From the NCBI GenBank assembly GCA_019359395.1, contig JAHHHK010000001.1:124001-188000 (forward strand): a DNA stretch of 64,000 nucleotides, in the 5' to 3' direction. Source of the stretch: Komarekiella atlantica HA4396-MV6 (GTDB lineage Bacteria > Cyanobacteriota > Cyanobacteriia > Cyanobacteriales > Nostocaceae). Within the stretch, counting starts at the first letter, position 1, and every line of letters starts with the position of its first letter. Positions 28,070 to 36,658 of the stretch are shown one piece after another. A program made the translations under genes and the position numbers. Below the pieces are notes generated by a model. The model was given only the letters and a program-made list of their open reading frames with translations, made no database searches and was not told where the DNA came from.

Positions 28070-28909
28070 ATGAACTCAAAAAGAGGCTTTATAACAATTC
28101 TGACAGGTCTTTACTCTTTTCAAGATTGTATTCACTTTTTAGCGGCAATTAGAAAATTTCATCAGGAACCAATAATTATTCTCATTGATCAGGTTCCCAC
28201 AATTCTCTACCCTTTACTCAAAGCTTTCAAAAATGTAATTTTAAAGCCAGCCCCGGCAAATGAAAATACGGTTTTAGCATCACGACAAGCAAAACTCGCT
28301 CTATATGAAGCCTCTGAGTTTGAGCAAACAATTTATCTAGATTCAGATATTTGCTTACTTTGTGATATCAATGATGTGTTTGAGTATTTAGATGAGTATG
28401 ATTTTTTATTAACTGAAGATGTGCAACCTTATATTGTTAAAGCCACAAATTTATTGCGAGGAAAACAACAAGAGCTTTTGCCCAATGTTTTGCCAATACT
28501 GCAATCTGTAGGTTTGCCTTTACAAGAAGATAGTGTGCAGTATAACGGCGGTTTTATGGCTTTCCGTAAAACAGAGGTAACTAAGGTATTTTTTGATAAA
28601 TTTAAATACTATTTTGAAATTGTTAAAAACAATCAAGATAAATTACTTTTAAAAGACCAAGGAGCTTTTGCTTCTGCGATCGCATCTGTACACCCTAAGA
28701 TGAAAATACTACCACCTACCTACAATTATCTCAGTAAATGGCAGGACGCTTATAATATTCAAGATGAAATTAAAGTACTTCACTGTACGTATCCTTACCG
28801 CCCTCAATATGCTAAAAATATTACTCGTTCTTTGTATACAAGGGTTTTTGACAGATTCGCTAAAGTATTTTTGCCGAATCAAGTTACAAATCCTTGGCGC
28901 ACTAAATAA
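28070..28909 (+). CDS. Glycosyltransferase, GT-A fold, GT8-like
   Basis: The 279-residue protein has a nucleotide-sugar GT-A core: an N-terminal MNSKRGFITILTGLYSF strand, then AKLALYEASEFEQTIYLDSDICLL with the DSD metal motif near residue 97. QYNGGFMAFRKTEV and KDQGAFASAI form the acceptor-side motifs, and a late HC (VLHCTYP) may be a further metal or diphosphate contact. It resembles GT8 or the NTP-transferase-like enzymes of surface glycan loci. It is tightly spaced with both neighbours (7 and 17 bp). Confidence 0.8.
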   Translation: MNSKRGFITILTGLYSFQDCIHFLAAIRKFHQEPIIILIDQVPTILYPLLKAFKNVILKPAPANENTVLASRQAKLALYEASEFEQTIYLDSDICLLCDINDVFEYLDEYDFLLTEDVQPYIVKATNLLRGKQQELLPNVLPILQSVGLPLQEDSVQYNGGFMAFRKTEVTKVFFDKFKYYFEIVKNNQDKLLLKDQGAFASAIASVHPKMKILPPTYNYLSKWQDAYNIQDEIKVLHCTYPYRPQYAKNITRSLYTRVFDRFAKVFLPNQVTNPWRTK

Positions 28910-28926
28910 AAACCAGTGAAAAAATA

Positions 28927-30090
28927 GTGAAAAAAATTTCAAAAATATCACTGTTGGTTTCAGACTTATCAAGTGCGGCTATTTTGCGTGCATACTTGAT
29001 AGCAGCAGCCCTGAAAACTTTAGGGCTGGAAGTTGAAATTATGGGGTTTTTATTTGGGAAAAACTTATATCGAAATTTACCATCAGAGTTAAATGTTTAT
29101 CATTTACCTGGCAAAAATTTTCCAGATTTTTTTGGCGAAATGAGGAAACTTTTACCAAAAATCAATGGAGATATAATTTATGCAATCAAACCACAAATAG
29201 CAAGTTTTGGAGTTGCATTACTCAAAAAACTATCTAGCCAAAAACTAGTAATTTTAGATATCGATGATTGGGAACTCAGCTGGCATGGTGGTGATGATTG
29301 GTATTATCGTCCTACACTCAAACAATTAGCTAGAGAATTATTAAAATCAGACGGCGCACTCAGAAATCCTTATCATCCTCTATACGTTAAATGGATGGAA
29401 GGTTTAGTAAATCGCGCTGACGCTGTGACTGTACATACTACATTTTTACAAAAGCGTTTTGGCGGTACATTTGTTCCCAACGGTAAAGATATTTGCTTAT
29501 TTGATCCTGCTCAATATGATCCTGAATCGAGTCGAATTCGCTATGGTTTATCTGAATATCGTATTTTAATGTTTCCTGGTGCACCAAGACCTTATAAAGG
29601 TTTAGAAGATGTTCTAATAGCGTTAGATAAAATTAATCAGCCAGACTTAAAACTGGTGATTGTGGGTGGCAGTCCTTATGATGATTATGATCAGCAACTT
29701 CAACAACAGTGGGGACGCTGGATTATCAAACTGCCAAAGTATCCAGCTGATATTATGCCTGATTTAGTAACTGCTGCTCATATTGTTGTTGTTCCTCAGC
29801 GAGATACTCTTGAAACTCGCGCTCAATTCCCCCTTAAGTTGACAGATGGGATGGCAATGGCTAAACCTGTATTGTCAACTCGCGTAGGAGATATTCCCAA
29901 AATTTTAGGTAATACTGGTTATTTAGTTGAGCCTGCTTGTCCTGAACAAATTGCTGAACAAATTCAATCGATATTTCAAGATTTAGAGTCAGCGAATCAG
30001 CTAGCTCTCAAGGCAAGAGAAAGATGTGTGGAGCACTATAGCATAGAAGCTATGGCTTCTACGCTTAAGTCAATAATTTCTCGGTTATAA
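28927..30090 (+). CDS. Glycosyltransferase, GT4 family
   Basis: The 387 residues start at GTG (MKKISKISLLVSDLSSAAILRAYLI). The C-terminal half has the GT4 signs MFPGAPRPYKGLEDVLIAL, LVIVGGSPYDDYDQQLQQ, RAQFPLKLTDGMAMAKPVLSTRVGDIPKIL and GYLVEP. The usual EGxPxxxxEAM block is modified to PLKLTDGMAMAKPVL, which occurs in some GT4 subfamilies. An acidic-aromatic stretch in the middle (DIDDWELSWHGGDDWYYRP) probably binds the acceptor. Confidence 0.85.
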   Translation: MKKISKISLLVSDLSSAAILRAYLIAAALKTLGLEVEIMGFLFGKNLYRNLPSELNVYHLPGKNFPDFFGEMRKLLPKINGDIIYAIKPQIASFGVALLKKLSSQKLVILDIDDWELSWHGGDDWYYRPTLKQLARELLKSDGALRNPYHPLYVKWMEGLVNRADAVTVHTTFLQKRFGGTFVPNGKDICLFDPAQYDPESSRIRYGLSEYRILMFPGAPRPYKGLEDVLIALDKINQPDLKLVIVGGSPYDDYDQQLQQQWGRWIIKLPKYPADIMPDLVTAAHIVVVPQRDTLETRAQFPLKLTDGMAMAKPVLSTRVGDIPKILGNTGYLVEPACPEQIAEQIQSIFQDLESANQLALKARERCVEHYSIEAMASTLKSIISRL

Positions 30091-30229
30091 ATTGGAGGTA
30101 ATTTATATGTGGAAATAATAAAAGATATGGATAAGGGTGTACTTGTGTTTTCCATAATTTAAAGCATGAACATTATTTAGTTTTATTTATTTAATGATTA
30201 GCTAATTAATGAATAATTTTAATTAATAA

Positions 30230-32500
30230 GTGAATAGTAAAGAATATCCCATGTCTACCAGAAAACTACTACTAAGATTTGCTAAACCATATCCAGGTTT
30301 GATTCTGTTAACAATATTATTAGGATTTTCTGGAGCTTTATTTAATGGAGTCAGCACGGCTTTAATTGTGCCAGTGGTTTTAAGAATTGTGGGGCAAGAA
30401 GTAGATTTAAGTAGTGCCCCTACTATTCTCAAAGCAATAATGTCTCCCTTTGAAAATATTCCAGTGAACTACCGCACAGGAGTAATGGCTGGAGCAATTA
30501 TATTCATAATTATTTTAAAAAATTTAGCGGCTTATGCCAGTGCTTTAGCATCAAGCTCTTTAACACGAGCACTGACAGCAGATATGCGAGAAGCCGGACT
30601 AAGATTATTACTAGAAATTGATATAGATTATTATGCCAAGACAAAAGTTGGTGATTTAATTAATCGACTTGGTGGTGAAATTGGTCGTGCAGCCGGTGCT
30701 GTAGGTAGTACAGTCAAGTTAGGTATTTTAGGGATTACTATTTTAGTTTTTGTTGGGTTGTTATTGTCAATTTCTTGGCAGTTAACGATTGCTTCAACGA
30801 TTTTGCTTTCGTTGGTAACTTTAATCAATCAGTATGCTATTTATCGTTCTAAAAAGTTTGGTAAACAGCTTAGTGATATGTCTAAAGCATATTCAATTAC
30901 TGTGCTGGAAACTCTGAACGGAGTTCGGTTAGTCAAGGCGACTGGAAATGAAGAAAAAGAATATCAACGAATTAAAAAGCTAATCCGCGATCGCGAAAAA
31001 GCAGATTTTCAATCTCAGGTTAATTCGGGAGCGATTACACCCCTGAGTGAAGTCATGGGTATTACAGCTTTACTGCTGATTATACTTTTGAGCAAAATTT
31101 TCTTTGCAGACCAAATTACTTCCCTGGCCCCTGTACTTCTAACATATCTATTCTTACTGCTGCGAGTACTGCCATTAATTTCTGAGTTAAATACTATTCG
31201 CAGCAACTTTGCAAGTACTGCTACTAGTGTGGATGTAGCTAGTGAATTTTTGAGCTTGGATGATAAGCCATTCATGGGTAACGGTAAGCTTCCCTACACG
31301 AAATTGCAAGAGGGAGTGCGATTTAATTCCCTTTCCTTTGCTTACCCCAGTCATGAAAAGTTGGTGCTCAAAGATGTGAATTTATACTTACCACACGGCA
31401 CAACGTTAGCATTGGTAGGCGGTTCCGGCGCTGGTAAATCTACTTTGGCAGACCTGTTACCCAGATTTTATGACCCAACATCTGGCTGCATAACCATTGA
31501 TGGCACTGATTTGCGCGAGTTTGATGCTGTATCCCTGCGAAAGCGGATGGGAATTGTTAGCCAAGATACTTTTCTGTTCAATGACTCGGTAGGGAACAAC
31601 ATTGCTTATGGACGGCCAGAGGCTACCCAAGATGAAATTATCGCAGCGGCAAAGCGGGCAAATGCTTATGAATTTATCAGTAAATTACCCCAAGATTTTG
31701 ATACCCTAATTGGCGATCGCGGCGTCATGTTGTCTGGTGGACAAAGACAAAGATTAGCGATCGCTCGCGCCCTGCTACAAAATCCAGACATTCTCATACT
31801 TGATGAAGCCACCAGTGCTTTAGATACCGTTTCTGAACGCTTAGTACAAGCTGCGCTTGATGATCTTAGTCGCGATCGGACAACTCTAGTAATTGCTCAC
31901 CGTCTTTCTACAGTTCAAAAAGCCGATCAAATTGCTGTATTAGATCAAGGACGTGTGGTAGAGGTGGGAACCCATGAAGAACTTTTGCAAAAGGGTGGTT
32001 ACTACTCACGCCTCTATTCAATGCAATTTGCTGAACGTCCAGAAGCTATTGTTAAACGCAATCAAAGCTTACTCCGTATCTCTCACGAAATTCGGACGCA
32101 GTTGAACTCAATGATTGGGTTTTTACGCTTATTACTTGATGAAATGGTAGACAATTCTCAAGAGCGGCAAGAATTAATTGAAGAATCCTACAAATCAGCC
32201 TGGAGAATTCTCAACACAATTGATGTTTTCGACGATGTTGTTAATATGCAATTGAAAGGAAAATTCCTCTCAATTTCTCAGCAAAATCAGAATATTGCCA
32301 CCAGTCAATATGAAACCTTTAATCATATTTCCGTTGAGTTTAGAACTTGTCTTAATCCTATACTTAGCTCTCTCCGCTCTCTAGCCGATAATTTAATATA
32401 TACCCATAAAGAACAAAATAAATTAGTTACAGAAACTTATGAATCTGCTATATATCTGCTAGATAACTTAGAAAAATTTGAGGATAGTATTACCGCCTAA
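30230..32500 (+). CDS. ABC exporter (MsbA/HepA type) with C-terminal tandem HisKA-like repeats
   Basis: The 756-residue protein is a half-size ABC exporter with six membrane helices in residues 15-330. The ATPase domain follows with Walker A GGSGAGKST, signature LSGGQRQRLAIARAL and Walker B ILILDEATSALD, ending near residue 600. It resembles HepA, the exporter of heterocyst envelope polysaccharide. The unusual part is residues 610-756. The first repeat is a HisKA-like hairpin with H619 in RISHEIRTQLNSMIGFL. The second repeat, NHISVEFRTCLNPILSSL, has valine at the histidine position (V702). No HATPase domain follows. The start may be the ATG at 30251. It sits in the middle of the glycosyltransferase operon. 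Confidence 0.93.
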   Translation: MNSKEYPMSTRKLLLRFAKPYPGLILLTILLGFSGALFNGVSTALIVPVVLRIVGQEVDLSSAPTILKAIMSPFENIPVNYRTGVMAGAIIFIIILKNLAAYASALASSSLTRALTADMREAGLRLLLEIDIDYYAKTKVGDLINRLGGEIGRAAGAVGSTVKLGILGITILVFVGLLLSISWQLTIASTILLSLVTLINQYAIYRSKKFGKQLSDMSKAYSITVLETLNGVRLVKATGNEEKEYQRIKKLIRDREKADFQSQVNSGAITPLSEVMGITALLLIILLSKIFFADQITSLAPVLLTYLFLLLRVLPLISELNTIRSNFASTATSVDVASEFLSLDDKPFMGNGKLPYTKLQEGVRFNSLSFAYPSHEKLVLKDVNLYLPHGTTLALVGGSGAGKSTLADLLPRFYDPTSGCITIDGTDLREFDAVSLRKRMGIVSQDTFLFNDSVGNNIAYGRPEATQDEIIAAAKRANAYEFISKLPQDFDTLIGDRGVMLSGGQRQRLAIARALLQNPDILILDEATSALDTVSERLVQAALDDLSRDRTTLVIAHRLSTVQKADQIAVLDQGRVVEVGTHEELLQKGGYYSRLYSMQFAERPEAIVKRNQSLLRISHEIRTQLNSMIGFLRLLLDEMVDNSQERQELIEESYKSAWRILNTIDVFDDVVNMQLKGKFLSISQQNQNIATSQYETFNHISVEFRTCLNPILSSLRSLADNLIYTHKEQNKLVTETYESAIYLLDNLEKFEDSITA

Positions 32501-32504
32501 AATC

Positions 32505-33713
32505 ATGAACAATGCTAATTCAAAAAAACATTACGTTTTTTTCATTGGTGAAGAATTACCTAAGCCAGAGGCTCACTTAGTACAGTCCACAAATGCAGCT
32601 AACGCCGCCGCTAATTTGGGATATTCAACAGTTTTGGTATACCCTAACAAAGAATCGAGAGCTATTAAACTAGCTAAGTTTTTTCGTCCTTTTCAACCTC
32701 AAAAAACTCCAATAGAACTGATTAAATATTATAACCTTCATGACAAATTAAAGGTTGCTCCCTTACCAATGCCTTGGCCGATTGATCATTTTCAAAGAAA
32801 ATTTACTGACTCTAATACCATTGCTACTAAATACTATTTACCATTTCATATACTTCCTACTACCAAACTTGTCCACAGTCGCAACTGGAATTTTGTCAAA
32901 GCTGCTATTAAAAATGGCGTTCCTGCAATTTACGAACATCATCATCACGAAGATAAGTTATTCGAGCCAGAAATTGTTAAAAGTCCGCTATTCCAAATTG
33001 CTGTCACCGTTGTAGACACCATCCGTGAAACCATGATTAAAAATGGCATTCCACCAGAAAAAGTAATTAAGTTGCACAACGGTTTTAACCGCTTATTTAT
33101 GCAGAGACAGCCAGAAAAAGCGGCGGAATGGCGCAAAAAACTATTGAAAGAGCGATCGCATTTGGTAGTGTATGCAGGAGCGCTACAACAATTTAAAGGT
33201 ATTGATGTACTAATTAATGTAGCTAGTGAAATGCCAAATGTGCAATTTGCTTGTGCAGGTGGTAAGTCAACAGAAGTCGAATACTATCAGCAATTAGCGA
33301 ACGAAAAGCAAGTTCACAACATTACATTTTTGGGCTATGTTTTGCATGATGAGTTAGTATCTTTGCTGCAAGCAGCCGATATTTTAGCTCATCCTCATTG
33401 TTCAGGAAAAGCAGCAACTTTTACATCTCCCCTAAAGCTATTTGACTACTTCGCCTCTGGAACTCCCATTGTAGCTACAGAAATTCCCTCACTAATAGAG
33501 TTTCAAGATACTAAAGCCATCGCTGCTTGGTGTGAGTCAGATAATCCTACCAAATTCGCCGAATGTCTCAAGCAAGTTCTACAAACTCATCCCAAAAAAG
33601 TAGATGGTTATCCAGATAGTGTTGAGTTTGTCAAGCAATTTTCTTGGGAAAATAGAGCGGCAAAAATCCTTAGTTACGTCGATGCATCTCTACTCCCTCC
33701 ACTTATTGCTTAA
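32505..33713 (+). CDS. Glycosyltransferase, GT4 family
   Basis: The 402-residue product starts MNNANSKKHYVFFIGEELPKPEAHLVQSTNAANAAANLGY, typical of a GT-B N-terminal domain. IYEHHHHEDKLF lies in the acceptor half. Donor-half motifs are LVVYAGALQQFKGIDVLINVA, QFACAGGKSTEVEYYQQL, ADILAHPHCSGKAATFTSPLKLFDYFASGTPIVATEIPSL and FSWENRAAKIL. The ATG at 32505 lies 4 bp after the exporter stop. An upstream TTG start would overlap that gene. Confidence 0.87.
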   Translation: MNNANSKKHYVFFIGEELPKPEAHLVQSTNAANAAANLGYSTVLVYPNKESRAIKLAKFFRPFQPQKTPIELIKYYNLHDKLKVAPLPMPWPIDHFQRKFTDSNTIATKYYLPFHILPTTKLVHSRNWNFVKAAIKNGVPAIYEHHHHEDKLFEPEIVKSPLFQIAVTVVDTIRETMIKNGIPPEKVIKLHNGFNRLFMQRQPEKAAEWRKKLLKERSHLVVYAGALQQFKGIDVLINVASEMPNVQFACAGGKSTEVEYYQQLANEKQVHNITFLGYVLHDELVSLLQAADILAHPHCSGKAATFTSPLKLFDYFASGTPIVATEIPSLIEFQDTKAIAAWCESDNPTKFAECLKQVLQTHPKKVDGYPDSVEFVKQFSWENRAAKILSYVDASLLPPLIA

Positions 33714-33754
33714 TTAAAAATGGGGACTAATTCTTGACTTTTGACCCTTGTACA

Positions 33755-33772
33755 GACGCTATTCATCGCGTC
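33755..33772. repeat. Degenerate copy of the gacgcgattaatcgcgtc palindrome
   Basis: The copy reads gacgctattcatcgcgtc, preceded by cttgacttttgacccttgtaca and followed by tctactcctgac, as at 13550-13580 and 14847. It sits in the 96-bp gap inside the glycosyltransferase operon. Confidence 0.7.
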
Positions 33773-33809
33773 TCTACTCCTGACAAATAACTAATAACTA
33801 ATAAATAAA

Positions 33810-34769
33810 ATGAATATAAAAACTGTAGGCATGATTAGCAGCTATCGAGGTTTAGAAACTAGAGCCGATTGGCTGTGGCAGCAAACCCCCAATCAATTTG
33901 GAATTTGGGGAAATATGCAAATGTTAGCACTAGCGCCAAAACCAGATTTTTTAATAATGTATCAGTTCGATTTTCCCCAGAAATTGCCACATAAATCTTG
34001 GCTAGATAGTTTTCGCAAACCGCAACAAACATCAGAATTAAACATCGATTCTCTATTGCGTAATGTCAATAAAGAGCGCATTATTTATTTACTCAGAGAA
34101 CCACCCTTAAATGAAATTGTCGAAATAAACAATCATAACTATCAACAAGCCCAGAAGTATTGTGGCTACGTTTCTGGCCCTGATGATTTTGCTCCCACTC
34201 CCGACTATATGCCTGCTATTTGGTATCACTCAAATACCTTTCAGGATTTAAATGAAATGCCATGTCCCCAAAAAGTTGCCCCATGCAGTTGGATTACTTC
34301 TGGAATTAGCCGCACAGCTAACCACCGCCAGCGTTTAGACTTCTTGCAGTCCTTAGAATCTAGTGAAATTAAGTTTGATTTATATGGGCGTAACTTACCC
34401 ACATGGGCGAAAACATTAGGAGAACTTAGTAACAAGTGGTACGGGATAGCTCCTTACTATTACAATCTATCAATTGAAAACTATGCTGATAATAATTGGT
34501 ATGTGAGTGAAAAACTTTGGGATAGTTTGCTTGCTTGGTGTCTACCAATTTACTATGGTGGCCCGGCTGCTGATAAATTATTGCCACCGGGTAGTTTTTT
34601 AAGATTGCCTAGTTTGGATGAAAAAGGCATTGCCTACATCAAAGAAGTCACTGCTACACCTGATGCTTGGTATGCTGCCAAGGATGCGATCGCAGAAGCA
34701 CGTCAAATTATATTACACAAATTAAATCTGCTCAACTGGTTATCAAATTTTGTTATTCAACACTCATAA
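33810..34769 (+). CDS. Glycosyltransferase family 10-like (alpha-1,3-fucosyltransferase type)
   Basis: The 319-residue protein carries the GT10 signature in its C-terminal half (about residues 215-262): YYYNLSIENYADNNWYVSEKLWDSLL followed by WCLPIYYGGPAADKLLPPGSFLRL. The E-N-x7-Y-V-S/T-E-K core binds the GDP-sugar. KFDLYGRNL and RQRLDFLQSL precede it, as in bacterial family members. It probably adds a fucose-like or other GDP-linked sugar to the glycan made by this operon. No GDP-fucose synthesis genes are in the window. The next gene starts 3 bp after its stop. Confidence 0.85.
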   Translation: MNIKTVGMISSYRGLETRADWLWQQTPNQFGIWGNMQMLALAPKPDFLIMYQFDFPQKLPHKSWLDSFRKPQQTSELNIDSLLRNVNKERIIYLLREPPLNEIVEINNHNYQQAQKYCGYVSGPDDFAPTPDYMPAIWYHSNTFQDLNEMPCPQKVAPCSWITSGISRTANHRQRLDFLQSLESSEIKFDLYGRNLPTWAKTLGELSNKWYGIAPYYYNLSIENYADNNWYVSEKLWDSLLAWCLPIYYGGPAADKLLPPGSFLRLPSLDEKGIAYIKEVTATPDAWYAAKDAIAEARQIILHKLNLLNWLSNFVIQHS

Positions 34770-34772
34770 ACT

Positions 34773-35747
34773 ATGGATGGTATTTGTACGCTTGGCAATG
34801 ATTATGTTTTTGATCAACTGGTGGCTTTGCTCAACAGTATTGATGTGATATTGGGTAAAGAAACTCCTGTTTGTATCTATCCTTTTGATAACCAAACACA
34901 GCGGATTGCTGATGAAATAGCTAAGCGCCCTAATGTATTTATTTACGATAATCAAGAATCAATTACCCGCTGGGATAAATTTATGCTAGAGGCTAGTCCT
35001 GCTAGTATGAACAAAAATAAATATAGAATTTATGGCGGTCATCGCCGCTTTTGTGCATTTGATGGCCCTTTTGATAGGTTTGTTTATCTGGATGCCGATA
35101 CTCTAGTGATGAATTCACTAGATTTTATTTTTGAAAAATTAGATGAATACAACTGTGTTGTCTACGATTTCCAGTTTAAATACCCAGATAAAGTTTATAA
35201 CGTCAATTCAGATAAATTACTCCAAGTCTTTCCAGAAAATCGTCTAAAAACTGAAATTTTTTGCTCAGGATTTTACGCTTCTAAAAAAGGTTTATTTGAC
35301 CAATCTAAACTAGAAGAATTGTTATGTTATCTGAGAGTAGGTGAGAGAGAAATACTCTATCCCACTGGAGATCAGCCAGTTCTCAACTATATGTTTATGA
35401 GGTCTGGCATACCAGTTTACAATCTTGCTCATCACTTACCAAATAATCAAGTTACAGGCTGCTCTGTTACTTCTAAACATTTTGAAGAACAAAATAAAAT
35501 TCTTTATGATAAAGGTAATCGACTAACTTATCTGCATTATATTGGTATTCCTCCTAATATTAATCAAGCAGTATGTGCCGGAGAAAATATTGAGTTTCCC
35601 TATCGAGATTTGTTTCTTCACTATCGTTACCTACACGAACCAGATAAGCGTCCAATTTTTAACAATTCTTCTAAGCGTTATGACGCTCCACCACCAAGTT
35701 TACTTACAAGAGCTTTGCGAAAATTAAAGTTAATTAATCAAGGTTAA
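34773..35747 (+). CDS. GT-A type glycosyltransferase, paralogue 1 of 3
   Basis: The 324-residue protein starts MDGICTLGNDYVFDQLVALLNSID. It has a central motif HRRFCAFDGPFDRFVYLDADTLV with the DAD metal triad, then FCSGFYASKKGLF, GDQPVLNYMFMRSG and RLTYLHYIG. The same blocks in the same order occur in the next two genes, so the three arose by tandem duplication. The DxD and the late tyrosine-leucine-histidine block fit a GT8-like retaining fold, but I do not know a characterised homologue. It may add sequential similar residues to a chain. Confidence 0.8.
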   Translation: MDGICTLGNDYVFDQLVALLNSIDVILGKETPVCIYPFDNQTQRIADEIAKRPNVFIYDNQESITRWDKFMLEASPASMNKNKYRIYGGHRRFCAFDGPFDRFVYLDADTLVMNSLDFIFEKLDEYNCVVYDFQFKYPDKVYNVNSDKLLQVFPENRLKTEIFCSGFYASKKGLFDQSKLEELLCYLRVGEREILYPTGDQPVLNYMFMRSGIPVYNLAHHLPNNQVTGCSVTSKHFEEQNKILYDKGNRLTYLHYIGIPPNINQAVCAGENIEFPYRDLFLHYRYLHEPDKRPIFNNSSKRYDAPPPSLLTRALRKLKLINQG

Positions 35748-35751
35748 TCCT

Positions 35752-36642
35752 ATGAGTCGGGGAATTTATATAGTTGCCAATGACCGCGTAATAGATAATG
35801 CGATCGCTTTACTCAATAGCATTCGTCACTATGATCAAGAAGTGACTGTTTATCTCATTCCTTTTAATGACAACTATCACAAGGTAGCAGAGCAACTTGC
35901 CAGTTTACATAATGTGCAAGTTTTCCCAGACCTAGAACTTCTTGAGAGCTTAACTAAACGCATAGGGGAAATTTTTGACAGAGATTTTCTCGCATTACCT
36001 AATAAAATGCGTAAACTTGTGGCATGGTTTGGGCCTTTAGATGAGTTTATTTATATTGATACTGACATTGTCGTTTTTGAAAAAATCGTAGACAATCTAG
36101 ACAAGCTTTCAGAAGTTGATTTCTTCTGTTGCGATTATCATTATGCCAATGACAAGCTACGAAATGTCTTTTCCCCATTCGTAATAGAGCATCAAATTTT
36201 TTCAAATACCCAATTAGAAGACGTTTTTAACAGCGGCTTTTGGGCTTCGAGAAAGGGAGTTATTACCGAGCAACAGATGGATGAAGCTTTACGCGAGTGT
36301 GCAATGCACCGTGAATATTTTGATTTTTCTGAAGGAGTTACAGACCAACCTATTCTGAATTATCTTGTTCTGAAGCTGATTGCTAAACGTGGTAATCTCG
36401 TCAAAATTCCTGGGGGCGGGCCTGGTAGTTGGGCAGGTTCGCAAAATTTTCAACAGCAAGATTACGCTCTCTATGACCGAGGACAACGACTAAAATATCT
36501 CCACTGGGCTGGTACGCGGATTAAAAATGGTAGTCCCTATTGGCAATTGTGGGAACACTATCGTTACCTTCATGAAGGTAAATTTGCTTTCATTCCAAAA
36601 TTGACTCGTCGTTTATTTCCCTTTGTTTCTGCTCGTATTTAA
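35752..36642 (+). CDS. GT-A type glycosyltransferase, paralogue 2 of 3 (most divergent)
   Basis: The 296-residue protein has the same plan as its neighbours. MSRGIYIVANDRVIDNAIALLNSIR replaces the first block. MRKLVAWFGPLDEFIYIDTDIVV carries DTD instead of DAD. DVFNSGFWASRKGVI, TDQPILNYLVL and RLKYLHWAGTR follow. The CAFDGPFD motif of the other two is changed to VAWFGPLD, so its donor may differ. It starts 4 bp after the previous stop. Confidence 0.8.
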   Translation: MSRGIYIVANDRVIDNAIALLNSIRHYDQEVTVYLIPFNDNYHKVAEQLASLHNVQVFPDLELLESLTKRIGEIFDRDFLALPNKMRKLVAWFGPLDEFIYIDTDIVVFEKIVDNLDKLSEVDFFCCDYHYANDKLRNVFSPFVIEHQIFSNTQLEDVFNSGFWASRKGVITEQQMDEALRECAMHREYFDFSEGVTDQPILNYLVLKLIAKRGNLVKIPGGGPGSWAGSQNFQQQDYALYDRGQRLKYLHWAGTRIKNGSPYWQLWEHYRYLHEGKFAFIPKLTRRLFPFVSARI

Positions 36643-36658
36643 TATTAGGAGTATCCCA

